Origin: JBEEOW01 sp041191405
GTDB taxonomy: Bacteria > Bacteroidota > Bacteroidia > Cytophagales > UBA9547
Direction of reading: 5' to 3'
Length of the DNA stretch: 64,000 nt
Assembly: GCA_041191405.1 (NCBI GenBank)
Contig: JBEEOW010000009.1
Coordinates: 1 to 64,000 of the forward strand
Position numbers and translations under genes: made by a program. A model generated the notes under the pieces. It had not been told where the DNA came from. It worked only from the letters and a program-made list of their open reading frames with translations, and made no database searches. This document shows positions 51,678-59,768 of this stretch, piece after piece. Within the stretch, counting starts at the first letter, position 1, and each line of letters starts with the position of its first letter.

Positions 51678-52343
51678 TTACATCTCATTTTCCAAAAATA
51701 CTTTACCCAACAACAAATCACTAGGAGTAGTTATTTTTATGTTTGTAAAGTTGCCTTCAACCAAATGAATTTCATAACCTGCATGTTCAAACACCGAGGC
51801 ATCATCAGTAAATGTGCTAAGTTCGGGAGTTTGGTAGGCTGTTTTTAACTGAGCTAAATTAAAACATTGAGGAGTTTGTATTAATCTATAATTTGCTCTG
51901 TTTTTTGCAATTGATTTATTATCAGAAACTTCTCTTATTGAATCATTTAATGGGATAGCAACTACTGCATTTCCTTTTTGTTCACAAGTTAAAAATGCAT
52001 TTTCAATAATACTTGTATTTACAAACGGACGAACGGCATCATGCACTGCAACTAAACCATCATTTGGTAAAACCTGTAATCCGTTTTTAACTGATTGAAA
52101 ACGAGTATTTCCTCCAGCTACTATGTGAACTTTGCAATTGAATTCTTCGCTTTTTTGTAGCTTTTGCCAAAGAGAAAAATGTATTTCGGGCAACACAATT
52201 ACTATCTCATCACAGATATGATGAAATTTTAGAATAGTATGTTCTAGAATAGTTAATCCATTTAATTCTAAAAATTGCTTTGGAATATCAGTTCCCATAC
52301 GGGTGCCGCTACCACCAGCTACTATAATTGCGTATTTTTTCAT
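51678..52343 (-). CDS. ispD: 2-C-methyl-D-erythritol 4-phosphate cytidylyltransferase
   Basis: 221 residues. Third step of the MEP isoprenoid pathway: CTP plus MEP gives CDP-ME. The motif YAIIVAGGSGTRMGTDIPKQFLELNG binds CTP; IVAGGNTRFQSVKNGL, AVHDAVRPFVN, and TPQCFNLAQLKTAYQ...FTDDASVFEHAGYEIHLVEGNFTNIKITTPSDL complete the family pattern. Cytosolic. It follows queA on the same strand but a terminator lies between, so it is probably transcribed separately. Confidence 0.95.
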   Translation of the reverse strand: MKKYAIIVAGGSGTRMGTDIPKQFLELNGLTILEHTILKFHHICDEIVIVLPEIHFSLWQKLQKSEEFNCKVHIVAGGNTRFQSVKNGLQVLPNDGLVAVHDAVRPFVNTSIIENAFLTCEQKGNAVVAIPLNDSIREVSDNKSIAKNRANYRLIQTPQCFNLAQLKTAYQTPELSTFTDDASVFEHAGYEIHLVEGNFTNIKITTPSDLLLGKVFLENEM

Positions 52344-52365
52344 TGATTTTATTGTTCAAACTTCA

Positions 52366-52395
52366 TAAAAAAAGCAGCCCTAAAGCTGCTTTTCT
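52366..52395 (-). terminator. Terminator after queA
   Basis: A stem AAAAGCAGC/GCTGCTTTT with loop CCTAAA is followed by T on the minus strand, 29 bases beyond the queA stop. Confidence 0.85.
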
Positions 52396-52423
52396 ATTAC
52401 AATTATAAAACTTTTTTCTGAGA

Positions 52424-53470
52424 TTACAGAATTAACATAGCATCACCATAACTCAAGAATCTGTATTTTTCTTTTACAGCTTCGTTGTAAGCTTTCATGA
52501 TTAAATCAAAACCACCAAATGCACAAGCCATCATTAATAATGTTGACTCAGGAGCGTGGAAGTTTGTGATTAATGCATTAGATATTTTGAATTCGTATGG
52601 AGGGAAGATAAATTTATCTGTCCAAGCTTGAATTGGTTTTACTCTATTATGAGCTGATACTGAAGACTCTAAAGAACGCATTGCTGTTGTACCAACCGAA
52701 CAAACACGTTTTTTGTTGTCAAGAGAAGTGTTGATAACATCAGCAGTAGCTTGAGTAATTTCAAAATTCTCTGAGTCCATTTTGTGTTTTGTTAAATCCT
52801 CAACATCAACTGGGCGGAATGAACCTAAACCAACGTGTAATGTAATTGCAGGAATTTCAACTCCTTTAATTTCAAAACGTTTCATCAATTGAGGTGTAAA
52901 GTGCAAACCTGCCGAAGGAGCAGCAACAGCACCTACATTTTTAGCAAATACAGTTTGATAACGGTCTCTGTCTTCTGGTTCAGCTTTACGTTTAATGTAT
53001 TTTGGAAGAGGAGTTTCTCCTAATTCGTCAATTACTTTATTGAAAGCCTCGTCGTCGCCATCAAATAAAAATCTGATAGTTCTACCACGAGATGTAGTAT
53101 TGTCAATAACCTCTGCAACTAAGTCAGAATCACCAAAATACAATTTATTTCCAACACGAATTTTACGAGCAGGGTCTACTAAAACATCCCACAAACGAGC
53201 TTCTCTATTTAATTCTCTTAGTAAAAAAACTTCTATTTTAGCTCCAGTTTTTTCTTTGCTACCATATAAACGAGCAGGAAAAACTTTACTATCATTTACA
53301 ACCAAAGTATCACCTTCGTCGAAATAATCTAAAATATCTTTGAAGGTTTTGTGTTCGATTGTTCCAGTTTTTCTGTTAACAACCATTAAGCGAGCTTCGT
53401 CACGATTTGCAGAAGGGTATTCTGCAATTAAATCTGAAGGAAGGTCGTAGGCAAATTCTGATAATTTCAT
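52424..53470 (-). CDS. queA: S-adenosylmethionine:tRNA ribosyltransferase-isomerase
   Basis: 348 residues. It transfers the ribosyl part of SAM to preQ1-tRNA to give epoxyqueuosine. The N-terminal FAYDLPSDLIAEYPSANRDEARLMVVNR and VVNDSKVFPARLYG, AAPSAGLHFTPQL, ITLHVGLGSFRPV, KMDSENFEI and TNFHAPESTLLMMACAFGG are all family signatures. It is full length and cytosolic. With queD and folE at 23.4-24.5 kb the window shows three steps of the queuosine route in separate loci. Confidence 0.97.
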   Translation of the reverse strand: MKLSEFAYDLPSDLIAEYPSANRDEARLMVVNRKTGTIEHKTFKDILDYFDEGDTLVVNDSKVFPARLYGSKEKTGAKIEVFLLRELNREARLWDVLVDPARKIRVGNKLYFGDSDLVAEVIDNTTSRGRTIRFLFDGDDEAFNKVIDELGETPLPKYIKRKAEPEDRDRYQTVFAKNVGAVAAPSAGLHFTPQLMKRFEIKGVEIPAITLHVGLGSFRPVDVEDLTKHKMDSENFEITQATADVINTSLDNKKRVCSVGTTAMRSLESSVSAHNRVKPIQAWTDKFIFPPYEFKISNALITNFHAPESTLLMMACAFGGFDLIMKAYNEAVKEKYRFLSYGDAMLIL

Positions 53471-53514
53471 AATTTAATATTACGGTATTAAATACTTTTA
53501 ATTTAGTGGAAATA

Positions 53515-53546
53515 CAAAGGTAGTGATTAATTGCTATTTATGGCAA
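53515..53546 (-). promoter_or_regulatory. Complete promoter for queA
   Basis: On the minus strand a TTG (53544-53546) is followed after 21 bases by TACCTTTG (53515-53522), 45 bases from the start at 53470. Confidence 0.65.
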
Positions 53547-53547
53547 T

Positions 53548-53589
53548 AAAAAAAGGCTAATAAACTTTATTGTTTATTAGCCTTTTTTT
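53548..53589 (-). terminator. Terminator after secDF
   Basis: AAAAAAAGGCTAATAAAC and GTTTATTAGCCTTTTTTT pair perfectly around TTTATT. It directly abuts the queA promoter. Confidence 0.92.
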
Positions 53590-53596
53590 GGGTTTT

Positions 53597-53653
53597 CAGT
53601 TTTTGGTTCTCAGTAATCAGTAAATTAACTGAATACAGAAAACTGATTACTGA
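53597..53653. repeat. CAGT-type heptad repeat forming an inverted repeat
   Basis: CAGT at 53597, 53611 and 53618 and ACTG at 53628, 53642 and 53649 keep steps of 7 or 14 bases. The arms TCAGTAATCAGT (53610-53621) and ACTGATTACTGA (53642-53653) are perfect 12-bp inverted repeats. It lies 7 bases beyond the secDF stop. Confidence 0.6.
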
Positions 53654-53659
53654 AAACTA

Positions 53660-56620
53660 CTAAGCAACCGTTTCGTCAATTACAACTGGTCTTACTGGCT
53701 CAACTAAGTCTTTTTTGCTAAAGTCAAGTACAATAGGTACCGCAATAAAGATAGATGAATAACTACCAAATACAACACCTACTAACATTGCAAAAGAGAA
53801 GCTTTTTAAGATTTCGCCACCAAATACAAATAATACAACAACAACCAAGAATACTGTTAAAGCTGTCATAATAGTACGGCTCATTGTGTGGTTGATAGAG
53901 TTATTTAAAATATCCTCACGACTCATGCCTGGGTTCTCTAAAGTAAACTCACGAACACGGTCAAATACAACTACTGTATCATTGATTGAGTAACCAACAA
54001 TTGTTAAGATAGCAGCAACGAATACTTGGTCAATTTCATAAGAAACACCAAACCATCTAGCTAATGCAAAGAATGCTGTTACCATTAATGCATCATGTAA
54101 TAAGGCAATTACACCACCAAAACCAAATGCTCTGTTTTTGAAACGGAATGCAACATATAAGAAGATACCAACTAAAGCTAAAATCAATGACAATAAAGAA
54201 GAAGATTTAATATCATCAGCGATTGTTGGACCAACTTTTGATGAACTTAAAATCTCATAACCTACAGCTTTGTAAGAATCTAAACCTTTAGCCAAAGCTG
54301 CTTCTACTTTTGCATCGCCTTCGTTTGTTTCATCACCAATTAAATAACTTGTAGTTACTTTAATTTTATTGCTTGAACCAAATGTTTTAACCTCAGTACC
54401 TTTGTTTTCGAAAGCTGGAGCTAATTTTTCACGAACTTCTGTTGCAGAAACATCTTTCTTAAATTCAACAATGTAACTTCTACCTCCCGCAAAGTCAACA
54501 CCGTAGTTTAAGCCACCTTGTGCAACAATACTGATGAAACCTGCAATAATTAATGCAGATGAGAATACATAAGCGGCTTTACGTTTCGATATATAATTGA
54601 AATTTAAGTTTTGGAATAAGTTTTTAGAGAAACCAGTATGGAAAGTAACATTTGCTGGATTTTTCTTAGATACTAACCAAGTTAAAATTACTCTTGAAAT
54701 ATAAACTGCTGAGAAGAAAGAACAGAAAATACCGATGATAAGCGTTGTTGCAAAACCTTTTACTGGTCCAGAACCTAATGCAAATAATACAACACCAGAA
54801 AGTAATGTTGTAATATTTGAGTCAAAAATTGAAAGGAATGCTTTCTCGTAACCTAATTCAACAGCTTTTAAAATATTTACACCATTTCTTAATTCTTCAC
54901 GAATACGCTCAAAGATAAGTACGTTCGCATCAACAGCCATACCCACAGTAAGTACGATACCTGCAATACCAGGTAGTGTAAGTACAGATTTTAAGTTTAC
55001 CATGATACCAACTACAAACAACACGTTGAATAATAACGCTAAGTTTGCAATCATACCACCACCGCTATAGTACATTACCATAAATAATACTACTAAACCT
55101 AAAGCAGCAATCATAGAAAGTAAACCTTGTTGAATTGCTTCGTGACCTAAGTTAGGACCAACAATAGCTTCCTCAACAATACGAGTTGGCGCTGGCATAC
55201 GACCAGATTTCAAAATGTTTGCTAAGTCACGAGCTTCTTCTAATTCGAATGAACCAGAAATAACACAGTTACCTTGCGTAATTGGCTCGTTTACAGTTGG
55301 AGCTGAATAAACTGCGTTATCAAGAACAATAGCAATTGTACGTTTTGGGTTTTGTGAAGAAGCTTCTTCAGTAACTCGTTTCCAAGTACGAGCTGCATCT
55401 GGTTTGAATGTTAAAGCAACACCAGGACCAGAAGGAGTCATATCGATACGTGAATCTTTAACCGCATCACCACCTAAAACTGCTTTATCAAAACCACCTT
55501 TTTTGATGTAGTAAATAGGTAAATATTCTTGTCCATCTTGTGCAGCAAATGCTTTGTTACCCCATAAGAAAGTTAAGTTTGAAGGGAACAATGCTTTTAC
55601 CTCTGGGCGACGTAATAATGCATTTACTTTTGAAGTATCTTTTAATTTAGAACCAATTCCACCTTGTAATGGAACAAAGTATTCGCCTAATTTAGATGTA
55701 GCTTTTGCTGTATCTTTTTTCTCTTTTTTAGATGAATCATCTTTTGGAGCTGAAGCTAATTTATCAGCTAATGAATTTCCTTTTTTAGTTGAATCTGTTT
55801 TTGCAGTAGTAGATGTTGAATCTGAGTTAGTTTCAGTTTTTTTCAAACCACTTTTTGATTCAGCAACTAAGAAATCATTTAATTTATTGAATGATGGCGC
55901 AATTTCATCATCTCTGAAAGTATTGTAAAACTCAAGAACCGCAGCAGATTGTAATAATTTACGAGCTCTACGTGGATCATCGATACCTGGTAACTCTAAC
56001 TGAATTCTACCTGAACCTTGTAATTTTTGAATATTAGGTTGAACAACACCAAATTGGTCAATTCTTGATCTTAAAATATTGAACGAACGGTCAATTGCAT
56101 CTTCAATTTCAGTATTTAATACTTTTAATACTTGTTTGTCAGCAGTTTCAAAGTTGATTTTACCGTTTGTTGATGAGTTAGTAAAATATGCACTTAACTT
56201 TTGAGAAGGTAAAACCTCTTGGAAAGCTTTATAAAACAAAGTAATATATTTATCCTGACCATTTTTTTGTCCTTCCTCAGCTCTTCTTAAAACTTCTTTA
56301 AATTGAGGATCTTCTGCTTTAGTACCAGCCATTACTTTGATAATTTCTACAGGAGAAACCTCAAGAACAACATGCATACCACCTTGTAAGTCAAGACCTA
56401 ATTGTAATTCTTGTTCTTTAATTTCCTTGTAGGTGTAATTCATGAACACTGGTTTAAACCAGATAGAATCGATATAAGCTTGTTTTTTTGATGCATCGCC
56501 TTTTGCGTATGCATTAGCATCCTCTTCAATACCTTTAGAGATATAAGAGAAGCTTAAGAAATATGCCGAAATTACAGTTACAATAGCTGTAAGGGCAATA
56601 ATTAAACCTTTGTTTTTCAT
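53660..56620 (-). CDS. secDF: Protein translocase SecD/SecF fusion
   Basis: 986 residues: SecD and SecF joined, as in other Bacteroidota. The SecD part has YKEIKEQELQLGLDLQGGMHVVLEV, the periplasmic domain and DVAVDANVLIFERIREELRNG (as GMAVDANVLIFERIREE). The SecF part starts about residue 690 with FISIVAQGGLNYGVDFAGGRSYIVEF and has GYSINDTVVVFDRVREF. Twelve membrane helices are expected. SecDF uses the proton gradient to help complete Sec export. A low-complexity Lys/Ser/Asp stretch at about 255-315 interrupts the SecD periplasmic domain. Confidence 0.96.
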   Translation of the reverse strand: MKNKGLIIALTAIVTVISAYFLSFSYISKGIEEDANAYAKGDASKKQAYIDSIWFKPVFMNYTYKEIKEQELQLGLDLQGGMHVVLEVSPVEIIKVMAGTKAEDPQFKEVLRRAEEGQKNGQDKYITLFYKAFQEVLPSQKLSAYFTNSSTNGKINFETADKQVLKVLNTEIEDAIDRSFNILRSRIDQFGVVQPNIQKLQGSGRIQLELPGIDDPRRARKLLQSAAVLEFYNTFRDDEIAPSFNKLNDFLVAESKSGLKKTETNSDSTSTTAKTDSTKKGNSLADKLASAPKDDSSKKEKKDTAKATSKLGEYFVPLQGGIGSKLKDTSKVNALLRRPEVKALFPSNLTFLWGNKAFAAQDGQEYLPIYYIKKGGFDKAVLGGDAVKDSRIDMTPSGPGVALTFKPDAARTWKRVTEEASSQNPKRTIAIVLDNAVYSAPTVNEPITQGNCVISGSFELEEARDLANILKSGRMPAPTRIVEEAIVGPNLGHEAIQQGLLSMIAALGLVVLFMVMYYSGGGMIANLALLFNVLFVVGIMVNLKSVLTLPGIAGIVLTVGMAVDANVLIFERIREELRNGVNILKAVELGYEKAFLSIFDSNITTLLSGVVLFALGSGPVKGFATTLIIGIFCSFFSAVYISRVILTWLVSKKNPANVTFHTGFSKNLFQNLNFNYISKRKAAYVFSSALIIAGFISIVAQGGLNYGVDFAGGRSYIVEFKKDVSATEVREKLAPAFENKGTEVKTFGSSNKIKVTTSYLIGDETNEGDAKVEAALAKGLDSYKAVGYEILSSSKVGPTIADDIKSSSLLSLILALVGIFLYVAFRFKNRAFGFGGVIALLHDALMVTAFFALARWFGVSYEIDQVFVAAILTIVGYSINDTVVVFDRVREFTLENPGMSREDILNNSINHTMSRTIMTALTVFLVVVVLFVFGGEILKSFSFAMLVGVVFGSYSSIFIAVPIVLDFSKKDLVEPVRPVVIDETVA

Positions 56621-56711
56621 TGTTTTTAAATTGTTTCGACAATATAATTATTGACGAATTTGGGTTGATTAATTGGTAAATTGATTAAATAATTGGTTAA
56701 TTCTTTCGATT

Positions 56712-56719
56712 CAAAATTA
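56712..56719 (-). promoter_or_regulatory. Promoter -7 box for secDF
   Basis: Reads TAATTTTG on the minus strand, 91 bases before the start at 56620. The long leader carries no obvious riboswitch. Confidence 0.4.
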
Positions 56720-56731
56720 TATTAGTTGTAT

Positions 56732-56802
56732 TGTCATGCTGACGAAGGAAGCATCTTATTTTGAATAGAGAAATATAAGATTCCTCGAAACTCGGAATGA
56801 CA
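56732..56802. repeat. TGTCATGCTGACG palindromic element, copy 2
   Basis: It begins TGTCATGCTGACGAAGGAAG and ends CTCGGAATGACA, with TCTTA/TAAGA pairing inside. It is related to 27124-27215 at both ends but has a different centre. Confidence 0.7.
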
Positions 56803-56877
56803 GATAACATTTAAAATGCTGATTCAAAAGAGTATATCTTGAACAGAAAACATTCAAAATAACTATAAATGCTCAAA

Positions 56878-57228
56878 TCAAGGAGCCTGCGGAGAAATAT
56901 AATGAGGAAATATAGTATTGTAGAACAAGAAAGGAATGCCTTTCTTTTCAAAATCGTTATTAAAAAATGTATTTGTACTTTTAATTGAATGCCAAGTAAT
57001 GCTGTTAAAAGTAGGAATTACAGCTTGCAATTTCGTTGGAACATCAACAATTGAATTGTTACAATTCCAGTCACTAGCTGATAAAAATACCTTTTCAGTT
57101 TTTGTTTTTTTATCTTTTTTTACATTGATAATCTGCACATTAGCATTAGCTGCATGTGCCCACAATGCTACACACAAAAAGCTTGTGAGCATTGCTGCAA
57201 TTATTCTATGTAATTTATTAGTTTTCAT
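56878..57228 (-). CDS. Small secreted protein of unknown function
   Basis: 116 residues with a signal peptide (about 1-29, MLTSFLCVALWAHAANA). The mature part is short, contains one Cys and ends in FLFYNTIFPHYISPQAP. A full promoter lies only a few bases upstream on this strand, supporting this strand over the overlapping 98-residue ORF at 56936-57232 on the plus strand. The promoter is so close that the message may be nearly leaderless; a start at M13 (57192) is an alternative. No family recognised. Confidence 0.6.
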   Translation of the reverse strand: MKTNKLHRIIAAMLTSFLCVALWAHAANANVQIINVKKDKKTKTEKVFLSASDWNCNNSIVDVPTKLQAVIPTFNSITWHSIKSTNTFFNNDFEKKGIPFLFYNTIFPHYISPQAP

Positions 57229-57236
57229 TTAACCCA

Positions 57237-57266
57237 CAAATCTAAACATAAACTTATTAATTGCAA
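57237..57266 (-). promoter_or_regulatory. Complete promoter for the small secreted protein gene
   Basis: On the minus strand TTG (57264-57266), 19 bases, then TAGATTTG (57237-57244). The gene starts at 57228, only 8 bases beyond the box. Confidence 0.6.
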
Positions 57267-57330
57267 GAAATTCTGAATCAGAATTATCAAAATTAAAGAA
57301 TTAACAGGATTTTGAAAAAGTTTTATGAGT

Positions 57331-57435
57331 TTTAGCGAAAAATAACATTTACTTAGGTTTCGACAGGCTCAACCACCGTAAATGCTATTTTTCGAAAACG
57401 GTCACTGAGCGTAGCCGATGTGTAAGTTTTCGCTA
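57331..57435. repeat. TTTCGACAGGCTCA-type palindromic element
   Basis: The arms CGAAAAATAACATTTAC (57336-57352) and GTAAATGCTATTTTTCG (57378-57394) match at 16 of 17 positions. The loop carries TTTCGACAGGCTCAACCACC, and GGTCACTGAGCGTAGCC follows; both resemble the widespread bacterial CTGAGC/GGCTCAG REP-like repeat. It lies just beyond the stop of the GH18 gene. Confidence 0.7.
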
Positions 57436-57447
57436 GAATATTTTTAA

Positions 57448-58476
57448 TTATCTTTTCTTTGGAGTCATTTTTTCAATCTGAATTCCTTTTTTATCAAGGT
57501 ATTCAACAATAATTTGAAATATAGATTTTTCGTCAAAACAGTCTTGACCTAATTCCCAAATCATTAAGCCACTGTTATTTTGAATAGCTACATCTACTTT
57601 TTTAAGGTAAGTTGCAGTTGTGTTTTGGTAAATAATACTTCCGTTAGCTAGTTTTATAGTATCTTGTTTTTCAGTTAATGTTTTTGGTTGAGAGTTGTAT
57701 AAATCACAAATTGATTTGTTGAATAAATTATAGTTTTCTTGTTTATTTATTGGATACTCAACATAATAAAAAGGAATTCCGCCAATGGCTTTTTGTTTGT
57801 TCATTCCTAATTTTATTAAATAATTTACATCATTTTGGTATTTCAAGAATGAAGCTTCGTCAGGTTTTTGTTCCCAATTCCATTCACCAACTCCACCGTA
57901 CGACATGGTCATGATGAAATCATATTTTGCAATAGTTTCTTTGGTTAATAAATCTACACCCCATTGTCCGCCAACTCCTAAAGCAGCAGAAAATTCTAAT
58001 TTATGGGCATGCAAACTATCTGCAAGTTCTTGAGAAAATATATTATAATTTGCTAGCTCTAAAGCTTTGCCTTCCATGTCGTTATCAAGCCCATCCAATT
58101 TATTTTCAAGCACAAATTTCATAATTTTACTTATAAATTTGGTTCTAGACTTAGGTGTTTCAATAAGTTGTTCATAAACTTTGTATTTCTCTCCCCAAGA
58201 ATATTCTCCACCACCACAAATTGATACCATGGCTTTGGTATTGTTTTTATGGCAGATTTCTACAAATGAACTCAAATCTTGTTCAATTGATAAATTACCA
58301 CTTTCATCAGGGTTAGCAAAAGCAGCACATACGTGCGATAAATGTTTAAAATCAAGTTGTTCTAATTTATCCCATCTATACGTTGGCAGGTATCCAACTA
58401 TTTTAATACCAGCTTGTGCATAATTTGAGCATAGAATAAAAAGTACAATTGCTAGTTTTAATTTATTGAAAAACAT
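57448..58476 (-). CDS. GH18-family chitinase-like glycosidase
   Basis: 342 residues with a signal peptide (LAIVLFILCSNYAQA). GYLPTYRWDKLEQLDFKHLSHVCAAFANP and MVSICGGGEYSWG are typical GH18 strands. The catalytic D-x-x-D-x-D-x-E motif is intact at 128-135 (DGLDNDME, acid Glu135), followed by YDFIMTMSYGG and GLMIWELGQD. Expected to cleave beta-1,4-GlcNAc linkages (chitin or peptidoglycan-derived glycans) in the periplasm or outside. There is no sorting tail or carbohydrate-binding module. Confidence 0.92.
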   Translation of the reverse strand: MFFNKLKLAIVLFILCSNYAQAGIKIVGYLPTYRWDKLEQLDFKHLSHVCAAFANPDESGNLSIEQDLSSFVEICHKNNTKAMVSICGGGEYSWGEKYKVYEQLIETPKSRTKFISKIMKFVLENKLDGLDNDMEGKALELANYNIFSQELADSLHAHKLEFSAALGVGGQWGVDLLTKETIAKYDFIMTMSYGGVGEWNWEQKPDEASFLKYQNDVNYLIKLGMNKQKAIGGIPFYYVEYPINKQENYNLFNKSICDLYNSQPKTLTEKQDTIKLANGSIIYQNTTATYLKKVDVAIQNNSGLMIWELGQDCFDEKSIFQIIVEYLDKKGIQIEKMTPKKR

Positions 58477-58501
58477 AAGATTTATATTTAATACATTTTC
58501 A

Positions 58502-58532
58502 CAAACCTAAAAATTAAAAGAGGTTTTTACAA
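58502..58532 (-). promoter_or_regulatory. Complete promoter for the GH18 gene
   Basis: On the minus strand TTG (58530-58532), 20 bases, then TAGGTTTG (58502-58509), 26 bases before the start. One of the best promoter matches in the window. Confidence 0.7.
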
Positions 58533-58718
58533 TTTTGAAAGAAGAATATTGTTTTATGAAGTTATTGTTTCATTAGATACTTTTCAATGAATTTACTTTT
58601 AAACTTATTTATTGGGTCTAACTGTTTTCTTGAGAGAAATAAATTCCTTAGCTATGCATAATTTATTCATTAAGTGCTAGTTTACTCAAGTTTAGGGTAT
58701 AGTTTTTAAAGTTTTTAA

Positions 58719-59768
58719 TTATCTACCAATATTGGGGTCAGCAAATCTTCGGTCATAAATAAATGATTTGTCAGTAAGTGTTAGCAAAAAAGTGTGCAAT
58801 GCCTCTATATCATCTTTTGAAATTATCCCGATAGCTTGCATTTGACTATCCGAATAGTTTGCGTGTTTGGTTGAATCGCTATAAAAATTCAAAACTTCCT
58901 TAAGATTTCTAAATCGTCCATCGTGCATGTAAGGAAAAGTTAGTTCAACATTTCTTAAACTAGGCACTTTAAATTTATAATTATCACCTTCATTTCCAGT
59001 TATCAAACTTCTTCCTTTATCATCCAATCTTTTATTTATAGCTAGTCCATTACTTCGGTATGTATTATCTGTAAACAAAGGTTCTGTATGACAATTAGTA
59101 CATTTAGTTCTAAAAATTTTTAATCCCTTAAGTTCTTCTTCTGAAAATGTTACTTTGTCTGCAATATATTTATCATACTTAGAGTTAGCAGAAATCATTA
59201 ATCCCATAAATTGTGTCAAACTCTTTAACATTTTTTCAGAAGTGATAATAGAATCTTTAAATGCTTTATAAAAAGCAATTCTGTAGTCATTTCGTTGATT
59301 AAGTTTAATAATTACATTTTCAAGGGATTCGTCCATTTCTAATTTACTAGTAATAGGTGCTATTGCCTGAATTTCAAGATGGTTTATTCCTCCGTCCCAC
59401 ATAAATGTATTACTCCAAATTAGATTTTGTAGTGCAGGTATATTTCTTTTGCCTATACGCCCACCAATACCATGCGCTAAAGCATGGTCAATATGTGAAA
59501 AAGCTGCAAATTGTTGATGACAGCTACCACAACTTATGCTACTATCTTTTGATAGAATTGGGTCGTAGAATAATTTTCTACCCAATACAAAACTAGCAGG
59601 TGTTATTTTATTACTTTTAAATGTATAAATTGGTTTAGGAAAACTTTTCGGCATAGTTAACTGCACATCCTTTTTGCTAATAAAAAAATAAGGATCTTCC
59701 GAAGATATAAATGCTGTCGTAAAAAAACATGCAGCAAAAAAAGCAATTATATAAATCTTACTTTTCAT
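58719..59768 (-). CDS. Di-haem cytochrome c peroxidase / MauG-MbnH-like protein
   Basis: 349 residues with a signal peptide. Two haem sites are CGSCH (80-84) and CTNCH (223-227). FMWDGG at about 122-127 has the conserved Trp between the haems, and FPYMHDGRF at about 279-287 supplies a Met near haem two. The family includes bacterial cytochrome c peroxidases, MauG and MbnH. The gene overlaps the MbnP-like gene by 11 bases, so MbnH is the closest parallel: there the enzyme oxidises a Trp of MbnP to kynurenine. Periplasmic. The final assignment between peroxidase and MbnH depends on the partner. Confidence 0.88.
   Translation of the reverse strand: MKSKIYIIAFFAACFFTTAFISSEDPYFFISKKDVQLTMPKSFPKPIYTFKSNKITPASFVLGRKLFYDPILSKDSSISCGSCHQQFAAFSHIDHALAHGIGGRIGKRNIPALQNLIWSNTFMWDGGINHLEIQAIAPITSKLEMDESLENVIIKLNQRNDYRIAFYKAFKDSIITSEKMLKSLTQFMGLMISANSKYDKYIADKVTFSEEELKGLKIFRTKCTNCHTEPLFTDNTYRSNGLAINKRLDDKGRSLITGNEGDNYKFKVPSLRNVELTFPYMHDGRFRNLKEVLNFYSDSTKHANYSDSQMQAIGIISKDDIEALHTFLLTLTDKSFIYDRRFADPNIGR

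Noticed and set aside
53610..53653. 12-bp inverted repeat after secDF as its terminator
   Set aside because: No T run follows on the minus strand, and a far better terminator is at 53548-53589; it fits the heptad repeat class instead.
56655..56700. TTGATTAA/TTGGTAAA repeats as another heptad run
   Set aside because: Spacing is 8 and 12 bases, not a constant 7; it looks like ordinary AT-rich simple sequence.
56936..57232. 98-residue ORF on the plus strand over the small secreted protein gene
   Set aside because: The minus strand has a signal peptide and a complete promoter; the plus ORF has neither and is the complement of the real gene.
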